DNA from: Rhipicephalus microplus
Lineage: Eukaryota; Arthropoda; Arachnida; Ixodida; Ixodidae
Length of the DNA stretch: 64,000 nucleotides
Assembly (NCBI RefSeq): GCF_043290135.1
Contig: NC_134701.1
Location: 66,657,502-66,721,501, forward strand
Direction of reading: 5' to 3'
The position numbers and the translations under genes are program-made. This document shows positions 20,904-32,639 of this stretch, one piece after another. A model generated the notes under the pieces. The model made no database searches and was not told the origin of the DNA. It saw only the letters and a list, made by a program, of their open reading frames with translations. Numbering within the stretch: the stretch's first letter is position 1; every line of letters starts with the position of its first letter.

Positions 20904-22636
20904 AAGAACTTAATTAGGGGGTTTTGGTGCATTTCTGCATGTTAAGGGGCTAGCTAGGCAGTGTCGAAAACACATCTCTTGGATGGTCAGTTTGTGTATC
21001 AGTCTCTGTCTCTTATACATCATACAAAGTATAGTTTATTTTCACAATCAAGATGCCCCTTTGGCACAAGTGGCTGATGCCTTATAGCAGGTTGAGGCAG
21101 TTCCGTACAGAATACCACACCCTACCACTAAATTTTCTAATGAGGAAACATAAATGACTAAGGAACATGCTTTAGAGCTGAATTATGAAATTAAAATTTT
21201 TTCAATTCTTGCCATGTGAAATGTTCACGCTTCAGAAAAATTTGCTCAGTCAATTTTTATGGGCGCGCTCAAGCTTTCTTCATGCTTCGAAGAATGCGTT
21301 CTCCACATGTGTCTTGAAGTGTGTTGCTGTTTTAGCTTACAGGCACACACAAAATGAATTCTACTCTGGAGATCGGCATTGTCTAAGTCAGGATTATATA
21401 TAAGTGCAATTTAGAGTACTAAAAATGTACTTTGCAGTAGCTCTTTGATTAAGTGTTAAATACCTGTTCTCATGCTATGTAGTAGTATTTGATACACAAA
21501 AGCACGTGCCAAAGAGAACACTCTTTACTGACTTTATTTGACAGTCACCTTGACTGCTGCTGCCCACATCACTTTTAGTATCAGCTTAATCTTTCACGTT
21601 ACCTGAATAAAGAAAACTATTTGGTACATGTTATTGTGACTGTTTTAACTGTAGTGTCTATTCAATAAAGTGGGGCTGCGACACTGCTTTGAGTATTTAG
21701 TAATCAAAGAGTGAACACATTAAAATAGTTTATTGCCTATGTAATCAACTGCCTTAAAATTGTTTAAAATCTCTTGAGTGCCCATGGTGTTGCAGGCATT
21801 TATTTCATGTTTTGAGTGCTTTTTTTTCTTTTGTTCCAGCAAGTGCGCTGAAAGCTGTGCAGGGAGGGGGACGACAAGGGGCAAGAAGCTATATCCGTTT
21901 GCTAGCACACATCGTGACCTTGAGTACTTTGGGGTTTTTTTTTTTTTGAATGCATTGCTTTTTTTCAATGTGACAGAAAGTGCACTAGACTATAGTGTAG
22001 TTCTATGCTGTACATGATTCTAGCGCTATAAATTGCATCCTGCGGCAGCCACGATACCTGTTGAGCTCACAATGCTCAAATCAACTTGTGACCGTGCACG
22101 TTGTGATGATGTGGTTGGCTTCGGGTTGATCATGGCTTTTTTGTATGCTTTTTTTCTCTGACTGTTGTTTCAGATCTACAGTTTTTCTTTGCAGATCAGT
22201 TTACAGATGCCGCATTTGCTGGTTATTTCCTTAGCAATTAAAGCATTTCCTCCTCTTCCAGTCACTCCCGTGGTATTGGCCAATCGGTCGAAGTCGACGC
22301 CAAAAGTATCCTGCGGAGTCGTTTAATGAAAAGTAATTCCAAGACAATGATTGTGTTTTACAGTTGTGTTGCCTAAATATACATTTACTACTTTACACAC
22401 TCAGATGCTGTGCGTTCCATTGGCAACATGCTAATCAACAATCCTCAGAAGTTGGTAATATTTTTGCCAGCACCCATACATGGGAGTGGATACAATGCCA
22501 AATACAGGTAATCTGCAAAATCTCCCTCACCATTTTTAGATGTGAGGAGGAAAAGAGAAGGAGTGAAAGGCAGGGAGGCCTACCAAATGCGTGTCCAGTC
22601 AGTACATGTGATTATCATAACAACTTTGTGGGCTAG
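20904..22636. other. No gene recognised
   Basis: Low-GC sequence with poly-T runs; nothing supportable. Confidence 0.6.
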
Positions 22637-23187
22637 AGGAGCCCTGACACAAAATTTTGAAGGTGAGAAGATTAGATAAATTTATCTAGAGACAAATACA
22701 ATAGCTATGAAATATCTAGGGCAAATGTAGCCTAGAACATGTCTAAAATCACTTTTAATGTGCATGCCGCACAACTGAGTGAGATGCGGTTGCTCTCGCA
22801 ATGCCGACATCAATACTGCCTCAGCGTAAACAAACCTGCTTCATGAGTTTGTATTCGCTGTTTGCTCGGCACACACGTTACGCTTGTCCTACCTATGATT
22901 TATTTATCTGTCTCTGCGACTTTGCATGTGCTGGCTGTTCTGGACACCAGTGTTTCCCCTGCTTGCGCACGCTTTTGCGCGTGGTGCCCATGTTATAGTT
23001 TTGCATGGTTAAGTGGCGGGCTGTTACCTTGATAACGAAGCTGCTTTTGCCCAGCTCGGTGCTCACTGAAACCGAAACTGCTACTGGGGGCTCTTAAAAG
23101 GTGAAAGGTGTCCAGCCATAATAAGTGGGTCACGAGCTGCCTACTGCAACAACAAAAAAAGTTCTATATTTTTGTGTCAGTGCTCCT
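22637..23187. mobile_element. MITE-like element
   Basis: The left end AGGAGCCCTGACACAAAA is matched by the reverse complement of the right end, AGGAGCACTGACACAAAA, over 17 of 18 bases. It is 551 bp with no protein. CTAG lies at both edges, overlapping the right terminus, so the duplication length is unclear and I do not assign a superfamily. Confidence 0.6.
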
Positions 23188-24610
23188 AGCCAGCCATCAC
23201 GTTACCTGAGCTGAATCACGTTACCTAAGACGCACCCATTCCAAAAGGCACACACATTACTGACCCTGTTTGTTAACACTATGTAGCGGGTGCAAAGAAA
23301 GTTCGAGAACTTCTCGCGTTTGGCATTATTGGCATAATTGCTCGTGGTTTAAAGCATGCTACCTGCTATCACACAGGACGAAGCCACGTGCAAAAGCTTT
23401 ACAGCCACTAGCCACCTACAACTTTATCGATTACACTGTAGTAATCTACAGTTTAAACTTCTTGACTAACATGACAGAATAAAAAGTATGTAGTAAGTGG
23501 TTAAAGTACGCACTAGGGACAGGATGTCGCTATCACATTCATCTCTTAAAGGCGAAGCTGAAGGGTCCCCCAATTTTTTTTAAAGCAGCCCTAACATAGT
23601 CGCCCAAGAGTTTGTGGTTTTCAGCAAAAAACTGGAAGTAGCTGGTCTATATTACTGTTATGGAAGGGGGTGGCATATGAATACTGGGCTGTAAAATAAT
23701 TTTTAATTGCAGGAACAAACCATAGAGTTTGCCAGCCAAATCGGACCCAATGCTGATGAATGCTATTTTTCCATGGCGCATGTGATGTCGTGTGCAGAAA
23801 TTTTAGAGCCATTTCCTTCTAATAAAGTTTCAGCTATTGCAAATCATTCAGTTTAGAGCCAACCTGAAAGAAGCTAAAATATTTCGTTTTCATTCACAGC
23901 TGACCCAGGAACAATATTGTTTGCTAGAAGGTAGACGTTTGCTCTGCTAGCTGCTTGCTACGTCAGGGTGCTAGTGTTGCCCAACCCTGAGACTTCTCGC
24001 GTTTTTGTGAAGATATTTAGTTATAAACGGAGTGCTCGACTAAATACCCTGAGATTCTGCCTGCTTATTTGTGAATGCACAAGAATTAATGCACATAATG
24101 CAGATTACGATAGAAAATTGGGTTTCATTGCTTTAACCTTGGATGCTTTCCCTTACCTTAAGAAATACGATTTAACTGTGTTTTGCATGTGTGACCTTAT
24201 TACCCGTTACGCTGCACTTTAGTTAGCTTTAATGTTCACTCCATTGAACTGGTAGCTCAGGTGACGTCGCACCAAAAAGTTCCAATTTCAGTACTTTCCC
24301 TCCAAAAAAAAGCAGTCACCATCAACTTTTTGTATGACCAATAGATCTATTCATTTGACAGCTCAAAAGATTGTTAGAAATTTTTGCCCAAGCTATAATT
24401 AAAAAAAAAACATAGCGTTTTCTTTCGTATATCCACATGGGGTATGAGTTGTGCACATGCATCACTGGATAAAATTCATTTCTGTGGTTTGCACCCTTGT
24501 ATTTCAAGATGTTTGAAAATCCACCCCCTGCTCTCTTTCATAATACTGTTCTCCCCTGTATTTTTTTTAAGGCTATTGTCAGCATCAAGTAGTGGACCCC
24601 AGGGAAATAA
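23188..24610. other. No gene recognised
   Basis: Nothing supportable. A segment starting AAAGGCGAAGCTGAAGGG at 23550 looks like the edge of a dispersed repeat, but no partner end was found. Confidence 0.5.
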
Positions 24611-25002
24611 TGCCGTGAAGCGTATTGCTGATAGTGTTGCACATGCCGATATCGCCGGCCTGCGGCCTTATCGTGGTCCAAGACGCACTGCGATTCATCT
24701 GTGAAGATCGTGGCCCGCACGTCGACCATTCGTTGATTACGAGATAGCCCCACATTCTACGACGACTGTTATACCTGCTTTTGGGGGGGGGGGGGGGGGG
24801 TATCTCGGATGGTGAACGCTCCTTGCAATTCAGTGGAGCATTCTGTCCCCTGACGGCCGTCGAACACGCTGTTCACTACCCGCTAAGCCGATGTGTATAT
24901 TTTTCTTTAGTGGGAGCAAGTCCGCGAAATAAACGGATTCCGTTCGATTTCTACGAGCCTCCTAGTCTCCTGTCTTCGGGCTACCCTCACTCTTACGTGA
25001 CA
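24611..25002 (+). repeat. 5' LTR of element C
   Basis: 392 bp, starting TGCCGTGAAGCG and ending CGTGACA, followed by TCTGGTGGAGGTGC. It contains a G18 run at 24783-24800 and about 40 bases (24623-24662) that the 3' LTR lacks. Confidence 0.75.
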
Positions 25003-25005
25003 TCT

Positions 25006-25017
25006 GGTGGAGGTGCT
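25006..25017 (+). promoter_or_regulatory. Primer-binding site candidate of element C
   Basis: TGGTGGAGGTGC starts three bases after the 5' LTR, identical to the candidate of element A on the other strand at 4738-4749. Confidence 0.6.
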
Positions 25018-25174
25018 GGGTATGCACAAGAACCACCTTAAAACAGCCACTGCAGAGAACAAGGACGCTGAAGACACGGATACTCGAAGCAGCCGCTGCC
25101 TCCAAAGCCTGCCACCTGAGCTGGGACTGCTACCGCACCCCACGCGACCACGAAAGAACGCTTCCACAGCCATC

Positions 25175-26306
25175 ATGAGCAACCCGCAATCACCCACCCC
25201 TGTAATTCTGCAGCAGTCGCCGGTGCCTCCAACTTTCTATGGTTATGCCGCTGAAGACCCAGAAGAATGGCTCGACCAATTCGAGCGCGTGGCTACCATA
25301 AAAAAATGAAGCTGCAATACGTTTACTTTTCCCTGGACAGCCCCGCCAGAACGTGGTATGAAAACCATAAGACGACGCTGACCGCCTGGAAATTTCTGAA
25401 GAATGAGGTGCTCAGCATCATGCGAAAGGAAAGGGCCCAGCTGTTGCTAGAATTGAGGGCCCAGCAGCCGAATGAGACCCTAAACGTGAACGTCGAACGA
25501 ACGAAACATCTTTTTCGGCGAGCAGACCAAGACATGACCAAAGACAAACAGGTCGGATACCTAATGCGAGAAGTGAAGGAGTCGCTTTTCGCTGGCCTCA
25601 TAAGAAACCCCCCAAAACAGTCGCCGAATTTACTGAAGAAGCGCACACCATAGAAAGGATCCTGGACACCCGGACTCGGCAATACACCCGCCCGTTTCAG
25701 CTCAGCTCGCTTTACTCGAAACCGATCAGAGGTGGGCTAACCACAAATGAAGCTATTCGAGAAGTGGTTAAAGAAGAACTACGTTTGATTGCTACCTTCT
25801 TCCCCCCAGCACCCCCAGGCAGCATCTGTCTTGAACACAGTGCGTGATGAAGTCCAGCAGGTGCTTGGCTCTTCATCAGCGACGACGTCTTCACGACTTA
25901 CGCCGCAACTGTGAACACTAGGCCACCCCGACGAAATGAGCCCAGTCCTTGACGGTACCCTGCAGCCCTAAGTAGTCGTCTGCCCTTCCCCGCCCATTCT
26001 ACGTATGAGAGACTCCCGAGCCCAAGAAAATGCGACACCTGCAGAACTCCCTACGACCGTCCCCTATGCTTTCACTGCGGTGAGGCCGGCCACATTCTTC
26101 GACACTGCCCCTACAGGCGGATGGGACTGCATGGCTTCTCATCTCGGGCACCACGGCCACGCCCTGGACAACGACCTCCGGCAATCGAAGACTACTTGCG
26201 CCATACAGAGTACTTGTCCAGTCATTCTCCATCACCGCCATCTCCACGCTTTGCGTCACCGAACCGCAGCGACAACGAACGAAGAAGGTCCCCAAACCCC
26301 CCGTAG
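25175..26306 (+). pseudogene. gag: Gag of element C
   Basis: The ATG at 25175 opens a gag with AAEDPEEWLDQFERVA. The frame changes near 25308, continues with LQYVYFSLDSPARTWYENHK, shifts again near 25640 (FTEEAHTIERILDTRTRQY), and has a stop before the nucleocapsid. A zinc knuckle CFHCGEAGHILRHC at 26074-26115 is intact (CX2CX4HX4C). The protein would form the capsid and bind element RNA. The frameshifts make it inactive. Confidence 0.8.
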
Positions 26307-26417
26307 GGGAAACTAAAACCAGCAACCTTTGGAGGTGAGGTTGCTTCAAGAGGAAAAGCTGAAGACCCTCCACCGACGACCATATATGACGACAGCACAT
26401 CATCTACGACGAATACA

Positions 26418-29400
26418 ATGCACAACAACCCAAGCTGCGAGACGAAGCAAAACGAAGCAACAAGACGAAGTCGTGACCCGAACCCAAAACCAATGTGCAA
26501 CTCCAGCCCACGTGTCACCGATTTTGAAGAATCTATTGACGGCCACCCGGTAACTGCCTTGATTGACACAGGGGCTCACTACTCGGTCATCAGCGGGCCA
26601 TTGACAGCACAACTGAAGCAAGTTAAGACGGCTTGGGACGGCCCGCAGATCCGCACAGCGGGAGGCCACCTTGTCACCCCATCGGGGAGATGTACTGCAA
26701 GAGTGACATTCGGTGGTCACACATACCTTGCGACTTTCTTGGTGCTCCTACAGTGCTCCCGTGACGTCATTCTCGGCATGTACTTCTTGACTCGACATCA
26801 TGCGGTTATCGACCTGACGTCCAGATCCATCAAACTTTCCTTAGATGAAGCCATAAATTCATACTCGGCACCACATAATCGCGCAGCGCTCCGTGTGCTC
26901 GAGAATGACGTGAGCGTCCCACCACGCTCAATCACCCTAATCACCGTAACCACTGGTACTGCCGAAAATGCTCATGGCGTCATCGAAGGTAACATACAGC
27001 TTTTGCTTGGCCGTGATATCGCAATCGCAAGAGGCATTGCGGTCTTCCGAAATGGACAGGGCCCAGTGCTGCTAACAAATTTCAGCCAAGAACACCGTCA
27101 CAGGGCCAAAGGCACGACCATTGCCTTTCTCGATGAAATTGCTGAAGTCAGTGACACCCTCGCCCTTTCGAATCCAGCGATCATCACCCCACAGACCCAC
27201 AACTCGCAGCTGTCATTATACATTAACCCTTCCTTGCCTCAATGCAAGGAGCAACTGCTCCAGAACCTTCTTCAACGTTATGACGACTGTTTCGCCACTT
27301 CTTCACAGGTCCGACCAACTTCTCTCGCAAAGCATCGAATCATAACACAAGAAGACATCCGCCCTCTCCATCAAAGCCCTTATCGTGTGTTGGCACGTGA
27401 ACGCCAGGCCATCCGAGAGCAAGTTGAGGAAATGTTACAGGATGATGTAATTCAGCCATCGAAAAGCCCATGGGCAGCACCCGTCATCCTTGTCAAAAAG
27501 AAAGACTGAAGCCTTCGGTTTTGGTCGATTACCGATGGTTGAATAGTCTAACCAAGAAGGACGTGTACCCTTTACCAAGGATCGACGATAGTCTAGATCG
27601 TCTTAGTGATGCAAAGTACTTCTCGTCTATTGATCTGAAGACAGGGTATTGGCAAATTCAGTTGGATGAAAGAGACCGAGAAAAGACCGCCTTCATCACT
27701 CTGGATGGATTGTATCAGCTCAAAGTGATGCCATTGGGACTTTGTTCCGCTGAGGAACCTTCCAGCGTCTAATGGACACAGTACTGGCAGGCCTCAAGTG
27801 GCAAATATGTCTCGTCTACCTGGACGATCTGATCGTCTTCGCCTCCAACTTTAGCGACCACCTGAAAAGGCTCCGGACGGTACTGGACGCAATGGAGTCA
27901 TCAGGGCTGACACTGAAGCAAAAAAAATGCCATTTTGCCTATGAAGAACTACAGTTCCTTGGCCATATTATAAGCAAAGATGGTGTACGACCAGATCCTG
28001 AAAAGACAGCCGCTATCGCACAGTTTCCTCAGCCCCAAGATAAGAGAGCAGTGCGCCGATTCTTAGGACTGTGCGCCTATTACCGGCGGTTCGTCAAGAA
28101 TTTCTCACACATTGCTGACCCTTTGACACAGCTCACAAAGTTGGACGCCCCTTTCAAATGGGAAGCTGCGCAATGTGAGGCATTCAAAGAACTTCAACAA
28201 TGTTTACAGTCGCCGCTGGGGCTGCGTCACTTTGAAGAAAATGCCGAAACTGAGATACATACAGGCGCCAGCAGCATTGCCTTAGGTGCCATTTTCTTTT
28301 GGAAGCACAAGGGCTGCGAGCGCGTCATCGCGTATGCAAGCCGCTCACTATCGAAAGCAAAAGTGAACTATTTCACGTCTGCCCCGTCTAGTGGCTAAGG
28401 TACTCGGATGCTGACCCGCAAGCCGCGGGATCAAATCCCGGCTGCAGCGGCTGCATTTCCGATGGAGGCGGAAAGTTGTAGGCCCGTGTACTCAGATTTT
28501 GGTGCACGTTAAAGAACCCCAGGTGGTCAAAATTTCCGGAGCCCTCCACTACGGCGTCTCTCATAATCATATGGTGGTTTTGGAACGTTAAACCCCACAA
28601 ATCAATCAATCAACTATTTCACACCTGAGAAGGAGTGTCTTGTGATAGTATGGGCCACCTCGAAATTCCGCCCATACCTGTATGGCAGACCCTTTAAGGT
28701 TGTAACGGACCATCATGCGTGGTGCTGGTTGGCCAGTTTGAAAGACCCTTCTGGCCGCCTCGCTCGATAGAGCTTACGGCTTCAGTAGTTTGACGTGAAG
28801 GTGGTCTACACGTCTGGTCGTAAGCACTCCGACGCAGACTGCCTCTCAAGAGCCGCTATCGGCGCACGCCCAAGTCATGAAGACGACGATGCCTTTCTTC
28901 GGCCTATCAGCAGCAGCACCTTTGCATTACAGCAGCGCTCAGACCCGATCCTACAACAGTTGATCAACTACATCGAAGGAAAGGCCTCCATACTGCCGGC
29001 ACTGTTCAAGCGTGGGTTATCCTCCTTTTGTGTACAAAACGGGGGTGGTCGTTGAAAAGAACTTCGCACGGAATAAGGCAGCTTACCTTCTTGTCGTCCC
29101 AAGCAGCCTCCGAGAAGAAATTTTACAAGCGTTACATGATGAACCCACTGCCGGCCACCTCGGTTTTACACGCACACTCCACAGAATCCAACAGCGTTAC
29201 TACTGACCCCGCCTCTCCTCAGATGTTGCGCGGTATATCAAGAGTCGCCATGAATGTCAGCGCCGAAAGAGACCTCCAACAAAAGCAGCTGGATTGCTCA
29301 AGCCAATTGAACCCTCGTCGAGACTATTCCAACAGATTGGTATGGACCTGCTTGGACCTTTCCCCACGTCAACAACCGGTAACAAGTGGATCATAGTGGC

Positions 29401-30182
29401 CACTGATTACCTCACTTGATACGCTGAAGCTAAGGTCCTTCCGAACGCCACAGCCGTAGAAGTTGCCAAATTTTTTGTCGAATCCATTTTCCTCCGGCAC
29501 AGCGCACATTAGGTACTAATAACAGACAGGGGAACGGCGTTTGCGGCTGATCTTACTCAGGCAACCTTACATTACAGTCATACAGATCACCGAAGAACAA
29601 GTGCGTTCCATCCACAGACAAACGGTCTCATGGAACGCTTGAACAAGACCATTGCCGATATGCTCGCTATGTACGTGGACACAGAACACAAGACCTGGGA
29701 CTTAATTCTGCCTTACGTGGTCTTTGCCTACAACACTGCGGTGCAGGAGACCACCAAAATGACACCATTTAATCTCGTCCACGGGAGGGATGCTGTTACT
29801 ACCCTGGACGTCATGCTGCCTAATGTCACCGATCAAAACAACCTAGACGTGGCCGCCTACCTTCAGCGCGCAGAAGCAGCCCGGCAGCTTGCTCGTCTGC
29901 GCATATAAGACCAACAGCGAAACGACGCAAGACGCTACCACCTGCGGAGACGTGATTTAACATACAGGCCAGGTGACAGAGTCTAGGTTTGGACGCTGAT
30001 TCGCCGCCGCAGTTTAAGCGAAAAACTCATGTGTCGTTATTTCAGCCCATACAAAGTCATCCATCAAGTGGGTGAAGTGGACTATGAAGTGGTCCTTGAT
30101 GGGGCTAGCTCATCGCAACGACGCCACGCACAACAAGAAGTGGTACACGTCGCCCGTTTAAAACCCTATCATGCGCGCTAAA
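26418..30182 (+). pseudogene. pol: Pol of element C, split by a SINE
   Basis: In order: protease (VTALIDTGAHYSVIS) at about 26550; RT from VLARERQAIREQVEEML, broken after ILVKKKD by a small deletion at 27509, then DVYPLPRIDDSLDRL, YWQIQLDERDREKTAFIT, a second break near 27755 and active site VYLDDLIVF near 27815. RNase H has IHTGASSIALGAIFF (Asp replaced by Gly in the family's TDAS) and is interrupted by the SINE at 28377-28611, resuming with [18 protein letters not shown]. Integrase shows HDEPTAGHLGFTRTLHRIQQ, GMDLLGPFP, ITDRGTAF, HPQTNGLMERLNK, and ends VHVARLKPYHAR. Stops at several points and the altered RNase H residue show long decay. Confidence 0.88.
28377..28611 (+). mobile_element. 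Ruka-like tRNA-derived SINE
   Basis: The insertion sits in the RNase H coding region of element C, flanked by an exact 11 bp duplication AACTATTTCAC (28366-28376 and 28612-28622). It has an A-box-like TGGCTAAGGTACTC, a B-box GGATCAAATCC, a CCCAGGTGGTCAAAATTTCC body block and an (ATCA)n tail. It would be moved by LINE machinery. The name Ruka comes from my recollection of the Rhipicephalus SINE; the tRNA origin and the duplication are seen directly. Confidence 0.88.
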
Positions 30183-30329
30183 GGACGCTCCCTGTTCGCA
30201 TCTATTGTTTTGCTTATGTGCACGTGATTCGCGCTTATTTGCCATTTATGTTCGCACAGGCTGTCCTTTTGTTTTTGATTTATCGTAAACAAAGCATCGG
30301 GTCGATGCTTACATTGAGGAGGGGAGCAA

Positions 30330-30536
30330 TGCGCGAAGCGGCCTTATCGTGGTTCAAGACGCACCGCGATTCATCTGCGAAGATCGTGGCCCGCACGTCG
30401 ACCATTCGTTGATTACGAGATAGCCCCAGATTCTATGACGACTGTTATACCTGCTTTTGGGGGGGGGGGGGGGCGTATTTCAGATGGTGAACGCGCCTTG
30501 CAATCCAGTGGGGCATTCTGTCCCCCGACGACCGTT
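30330..30536 (+). repeat. 3' LTR of element C, truncated
   Basis: It begins TGCGCGAAGCGG after the purine tract, matches 24663-24866 with scattered changes and a G15 run at 30459-30473, and loses similarity after GACGACCGT. Confidence 0.75.
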
Positions 30537-31050
30537 ATATACAATGTTGTTTTATTGGTTGTCATAAGGCTCACCTTTGCGAGGGCCTTTTGCCGATGAG
30601 AGCGCTTTCACGATCGTTTTTCTCCATGGCAGAAAGGGAGTATGTCGTCTGAAATGGGCTTAACCTTCGTCATCAGCATAATCATCATCACGACCGACAG
30701 TTGACACAGCTCGACCCTACGCAGCTTCGCCCCTAAAATACAGGCCACAACAGTGACAGCAGTTAGCATCATGCTTAGCAATACGGCAGGTTGGCTTGGC
30801 AATGCGCTTATGGTAGGTAAATGCTACAAAAAACACAGGACATTGTTTAATGGAATGTGAGGTAGCAGATGGTGCTTCATGGGTTGAGAGTGGTCTAAAA
30901 GGCTGCAACAGTATGTGAAGCACGCTTAACGAATGTGTTGAGTAAAAGCAGGCAGCCTGGCATTTATAAATGGAGCTGGCATCTTACTAGGTTCAGATAG
31001 GATAGTGGGTTCAGCATTTCGAGAGACATAGCTACTCATACTGGTGGGCT
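30537..31050. other. No gene recognised
   Basis: A segment with CATCAGCATAATCATCATCA near 30670 is low-complexity; nothing else is supportable. Confidence 0.55.
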
Positions 31051-31054
31051 TTAA

Positions 31055-31683
31055 AGGGACTCTGAAATGGTTTTTGCGATTTTGTACAAGCACATTAGGC
31101 TGGTAGACCAAGTTCTAAAGGTCTTTTACAGCCCAATTTAAGCTCTCTGCGTAAACTGTATAATTTATGACAACGCTCTGAAGCTGTGAATTGTTGCAGT
31201 CTGCTGTGACTCGGCCAAACGCATTTTCAACCGCTCATTCGCAGAACGACGTGCGCTGGTAATGTGACATCACCCAAGCTGCTGATATGATTGGCTGTTG
31301 AATGCACAGAAGATTGGCTGGTCCGGCGGCAGCACCTGTCGGAGCTGATATCAACCACTCCGCGAGCTTCATCTTTGTTGCCAGATTGTGTGTGTGCTGC
31401 CGGGCACACTGTGTCATAGCCTCCTGTGTTCAACCGGCCAGTGTGCAATCTTGGAAGTCTATAGTGGGCAAAGCTCAAATTGTTGAGTATGCTCATGCGA
31501 GCTCTGCAATCTCCAGCGTGTCTCTTGAGTTGAGGCAAGACGGAGCTGAAAAGGAGGGTGTGATATAATTGTCCATAGTGGCCTTGGTACACGGCATGTC
31601 GATAAGTTTGGGGTACGAATGGTTTGATGATGCTTTAGCCTTAACGCTGACAAAACTTGAAAAAAAAAACATTTTCTGGTCCT
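31055..31683. mobile_element. TTAA-flanked MITE-like element
   Basis: TTAA lies at both edges (31051-31054 and 31684-31687). The left end AGGGACTCTGAAATGG pairs with AGGACCAGAAAATG from the right end. The 629 bp interior has no recognised protein. TTAA duplications fit piggyBac or Kolobok families; the terminal match is imperfect. Confidence 0.5.
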
Positions 31684-31942
31684 TTAAGATGGGAGCACTT
31701 CAGCAACTTGTTCAGAATGACTCAATGAAGTCCATTGCAGGGGGTGTTTTGATAACAAGTACTGAAAGAGCTGATGAGTCGCTCCATCGTAGATTCCCTG
31801 CTGAATAATGGCAGCACTGTGGTTTGTTCAGTGGCACTCCTTTTGTCTTCAAGTTTAAGAAGTATGCTGTTTTCACAATGATATGGAGGGCAGAAATGTT
31901 CAGTTAGCGCAGATAATTAAAACTTTGGCATTGCTCAATTAG

Positions 31943-32093
31943 ACGATAGTTATGGCGCGAGAAGAGAACGACAACAAAGAGACAAGAAGGACATGAGCGT
32001 TCGTGTCCTTCTTGCTGTTTGTTGTCGTTCCGTTCTCGCGCAATAACTATCATCATGTCGTACCAACTAGCCCAAACTGCCACACTTCTATGG
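31943..32093. repeat. Foldback element copy 2 with target duplication
   Basis: Arms 31945-31999 and 32001-32051 form a near-complete hairpin (GATAGTTATGGCGCGAG against GATAGTTATTGCGCGAG, about 90 percent overall). The tail GTACCAACTAGCCCAA follows at 32059. TCAATTAG is present at 31935-31942 and 32094-32101 as an 8 bp duplication. Confidence 0.75.
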
Positions 32094-32400
32094 TCAATTA
32101 GGTTACATTCGAAGGGCTTTTGGCTACCAGCACATGGAAGGTAGTTTTCTGTCCAGGTGAAATGCAGGGTGCGTTGCTATGGAATCTCTAGCACGAACTA
32201 GAAGGCGCGCGTTACAATGTGTGTAAATATTTGTTCTTCCTGGTACCTCACGCGTATTCAGATGCCGCTGTTTCTACTTCGTCGGTCTGAACCTTGAACG
32301 CCTTCGTCTGGTCGGCTCAAACCCTACGCCAGCTTGCATTGAAGCGGTGTATAGTCAAGGTAGAATACAACGAGCACAGCGAGATGATTCGCTGTGTTCC

Positions 32401-32476
32401 TACCCACTTCCTCTTGCGAAAGTAGGTACCCACTTCCTCTTGCGGAACAGGTTCCTACCCACTTCCTCTTGCGGAA
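32401..32476 (+). repeat. Three spaced copies of a 20-21 bp unit
   Basis: TACCCACTTCCTCTTGCG occurs at 32401, 32427 and 32456 with 6-8 unrelated bases between copies. It looks like a short tandem duplication; no function is evident. Confidence 0.9.
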
Positions 32477-32639
32477 GATTTGTACTCGATGCTTTCATGT
32501 GGCAAAGTGTTTCATGTGTTATACTTATCCTCCACATACCAACTAGTGCCACTTAAAGAGAATGCAAAACCGCTGCTGACTGAATACACATCTTGGATTG
32601 TTTGAGTTCTAATCACTATTATTTTGAATTGCAAGTGCA

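Larger units (their letters stand above)
24611..30536 (+). mobile_element. Ty3/gypsy element C, decayed
   Basis: Two direct repeats flank a gag-pol region in Ty3/gypsy order. The 5' LTR is 24611-25002; the 3' LTR begins at 30330 after the purine tract GAGGAGGGGAGCA and is truncated at about 30536. The element carries frameshifts and stops in both genes, and a SINE at 28377-28611. It shares its primer-binding site with element A and encodes a related Pol, but is much older. The right flank duplication cannot be seen because the LTR is cut. Confidence 0.88.

Noticed and set aside
32401..32476. Spaced direct repeats that could suggest a CRISPR array
   Set aside because: Only three copies with 6-8 bp gaps in a eukaryotic context; a short tandem duplication explains them.
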